This document shows positions 14,816 to 15,243 of a DNA stretch of 15,243 nt, one piece after another. The position numbers and the translations under genes were made by a program. Origin of the DNA: Candidatus Aenigmatarchaeota archaeon (GTDB lineage Archaea > Aenigmatarchaeota > Aenigmatarchaeia > PWEA01 > JACRMZ01); NCBI GenBank assembly GCA_016219455.1, contig JACRMZ010000012.1, forward strand, positions 1 to 15,243, given 5' to 3'. Within the stretch, counting starts at the first letter, position 1; every line of letters begins with the position of its first letter. The notes below the pieces were generated by a model. It was not told the origin of the DNA. It did not search any database and was given only the letters and a program-made list of their open reading frames with translations.

Positions 14816-15009
14816 AGCCAAATCAGAATCTTCTAAATCTAGCTAAAGAGCATTGCGACCAAAGCGCCGTGGTAAACGACTACAAGGTTACGGAAGCGCC
14901 AACGGAGCAGGCGTTCGGACGCAACTACTCCGGATGTGGTTGCTTTGATTATTTGATCATTTGCGACAATCATTCAGGCAAAGGGAGCAATGTCCCGGAT
15001 TATTATTGA
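14812..15009 (+). CDS. Short protein sharing the LLNLAKEHCD tag, possible truncated LRR paralogue
   Basis: This 65-residue protein has no known domain. Residues 7-16 are LLNLAKEHCD, identical to the previous protein, while the DNA differs at several third positions. Its end, HSGKGSNVPDYY, resembles the segment SASGKGLEYLPDS just before the LRRs there, and then it stops. It is therefore probably a paralogue lacking the repeats. A CGCF segment adds two cysteines. The ATGA overlap with the previous stop supports real translation. Its function is unknown. Confidence 0.55.
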   Translation: MKPNQNLLNLAKEHCDQSAVVNDYKVTEAPTEQAFGRNYSGCGCFDYLIICDNHSGKGSNVPDYY

Positions 15010-15019
15010 TGGTGTCCAT

Positions 15020-15243
15020 ATGGAAAAGAAAACCGCAGCCCCAACGGCAAAGCCTGTAGACGAATCCATGAAAAAGACGATGCTTGAGGAGTGGCAGAAA
15101 GTCCGCAAACGCTTTTATTATCCGCAGATACCGCCGCCCGAGTTGACATCAGACGTGGACAACGGTGCCTTCGACTTGGAGAAGCGTCACACGAAAATCA
15201 GCCCCAATTATATTAAGGACCTTGAGGCAAACGGGATAGCAAT
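15020..15243 (+). CDS. Unrecognised protein, N-terminal part (runs off the right edge)
   Basis: The frame from the ATG at 15020 stays open to the window end (74 full codons). It starts MEKKTAAPTAKPVDESMKK and continues with LEEWQKVRKRFYYPQIPPPE and a charged segment. GGTG lies 5 nt before the ATG, and the gene follows the preceding stop by 10 nt, so it belongs to the MoxR operon. No domain can be named. A VWA-domain protein would be usual next to a MoxR ATPase, but the visible part does not show one. Confidence 0.6.
   Translation, partial: MEKKTAAPTAKPVDESMKKTMLEEWQKVRKRFYYPQIPPPELTSDVDNGAFDLEKRHTKISPNYIKDLEANGIA

Noticed and set aside
1..15243. Alternative genetic code with UGA as tryptophan
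   Set aside because: Most genes here end in UGA, including overlaps of the ATGA type and a TGA-TAA-TAG triple stop, so UGA is a true stop. The molybdoenzyme UGA is an isolated case.

Overview
The window looks archaeal. Several first-in-operon genes have an AT-rich TATA-like box centred about 25-30 nt upstream of the start codon, as in leaderless archaeal transcripts. Other genes carry GGTG/GGTGAT-type Shine-Dalgarno sequences. One gene belongs to the archaeal DUF1512 family. I cannot place the lineage; an uncultivated DPANN or Thermoplasmata-like archaeon is a guess. Most genes here end in UGA, so UGA is a normal stop in this genome.

Layout. (1) 1-2843, minus: a Tat-exported, NarG-like (type II DMSO-reductase family) molybdenum enzyme. 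It is interrupted by one in-frame UGA and runs off the left edge. A divergent HxlR-type regulator (3045-3416, plus) faces it across a promoter containing three alternating TATGTA/TACATA half-sites. (2) 3487-4365, minus: an EamA-family permease, visibly more AT-rich than its surroundings. (3) 4435-8819: two divergent operons that look like one metal and thiol-redox module. The minus operon encodes a membrane-anchored winged-helix protein with a Cys/His loop, a membrane-anchored redoxin, a CcdA-like thiol carrier and a YHS-DUF2933 protein. The plus operon encodes a CCAHH-motif membrane protein, a small His-containing membrane protein, a DUF302 protein and a DsrE-family protein. (4) 8835-11745, minus: a Cu(I) P-type ATPase (CopA) with three N-terminal metal-binding domains and a palindrome over its TATA box, followed by a small two-helix membrane protein. 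(5) 11828-15243: a DUF1512 protein (minus), divergent from a MoxR-like AAA+ ATPase (plus). The ATPase is followed by a leucine-rich-repeat protein, a shortened relative sharing the same N-terminal tag, and the start of an unrecognised gene.

Working picture (inference): regions 3 and 4 form a copper or other soft-metal handling island. CopA would export metal. The YHS, CCAHH and DUF302/DsrE proteins would bind metal or sulfur. The redoxin and CcdA would carry reducing equivalents across the membrane to extracytoplasmic thiols, and the membrane winged-helix protein would sense the outside state. The molybdoenzyme with its cysteine-bearing HxlR regulator is a separate respiratory unit. No tRNA, rRNA, CRISPR array or insertion sequence was seen, and no gap between genes exceeds about 200 bases.
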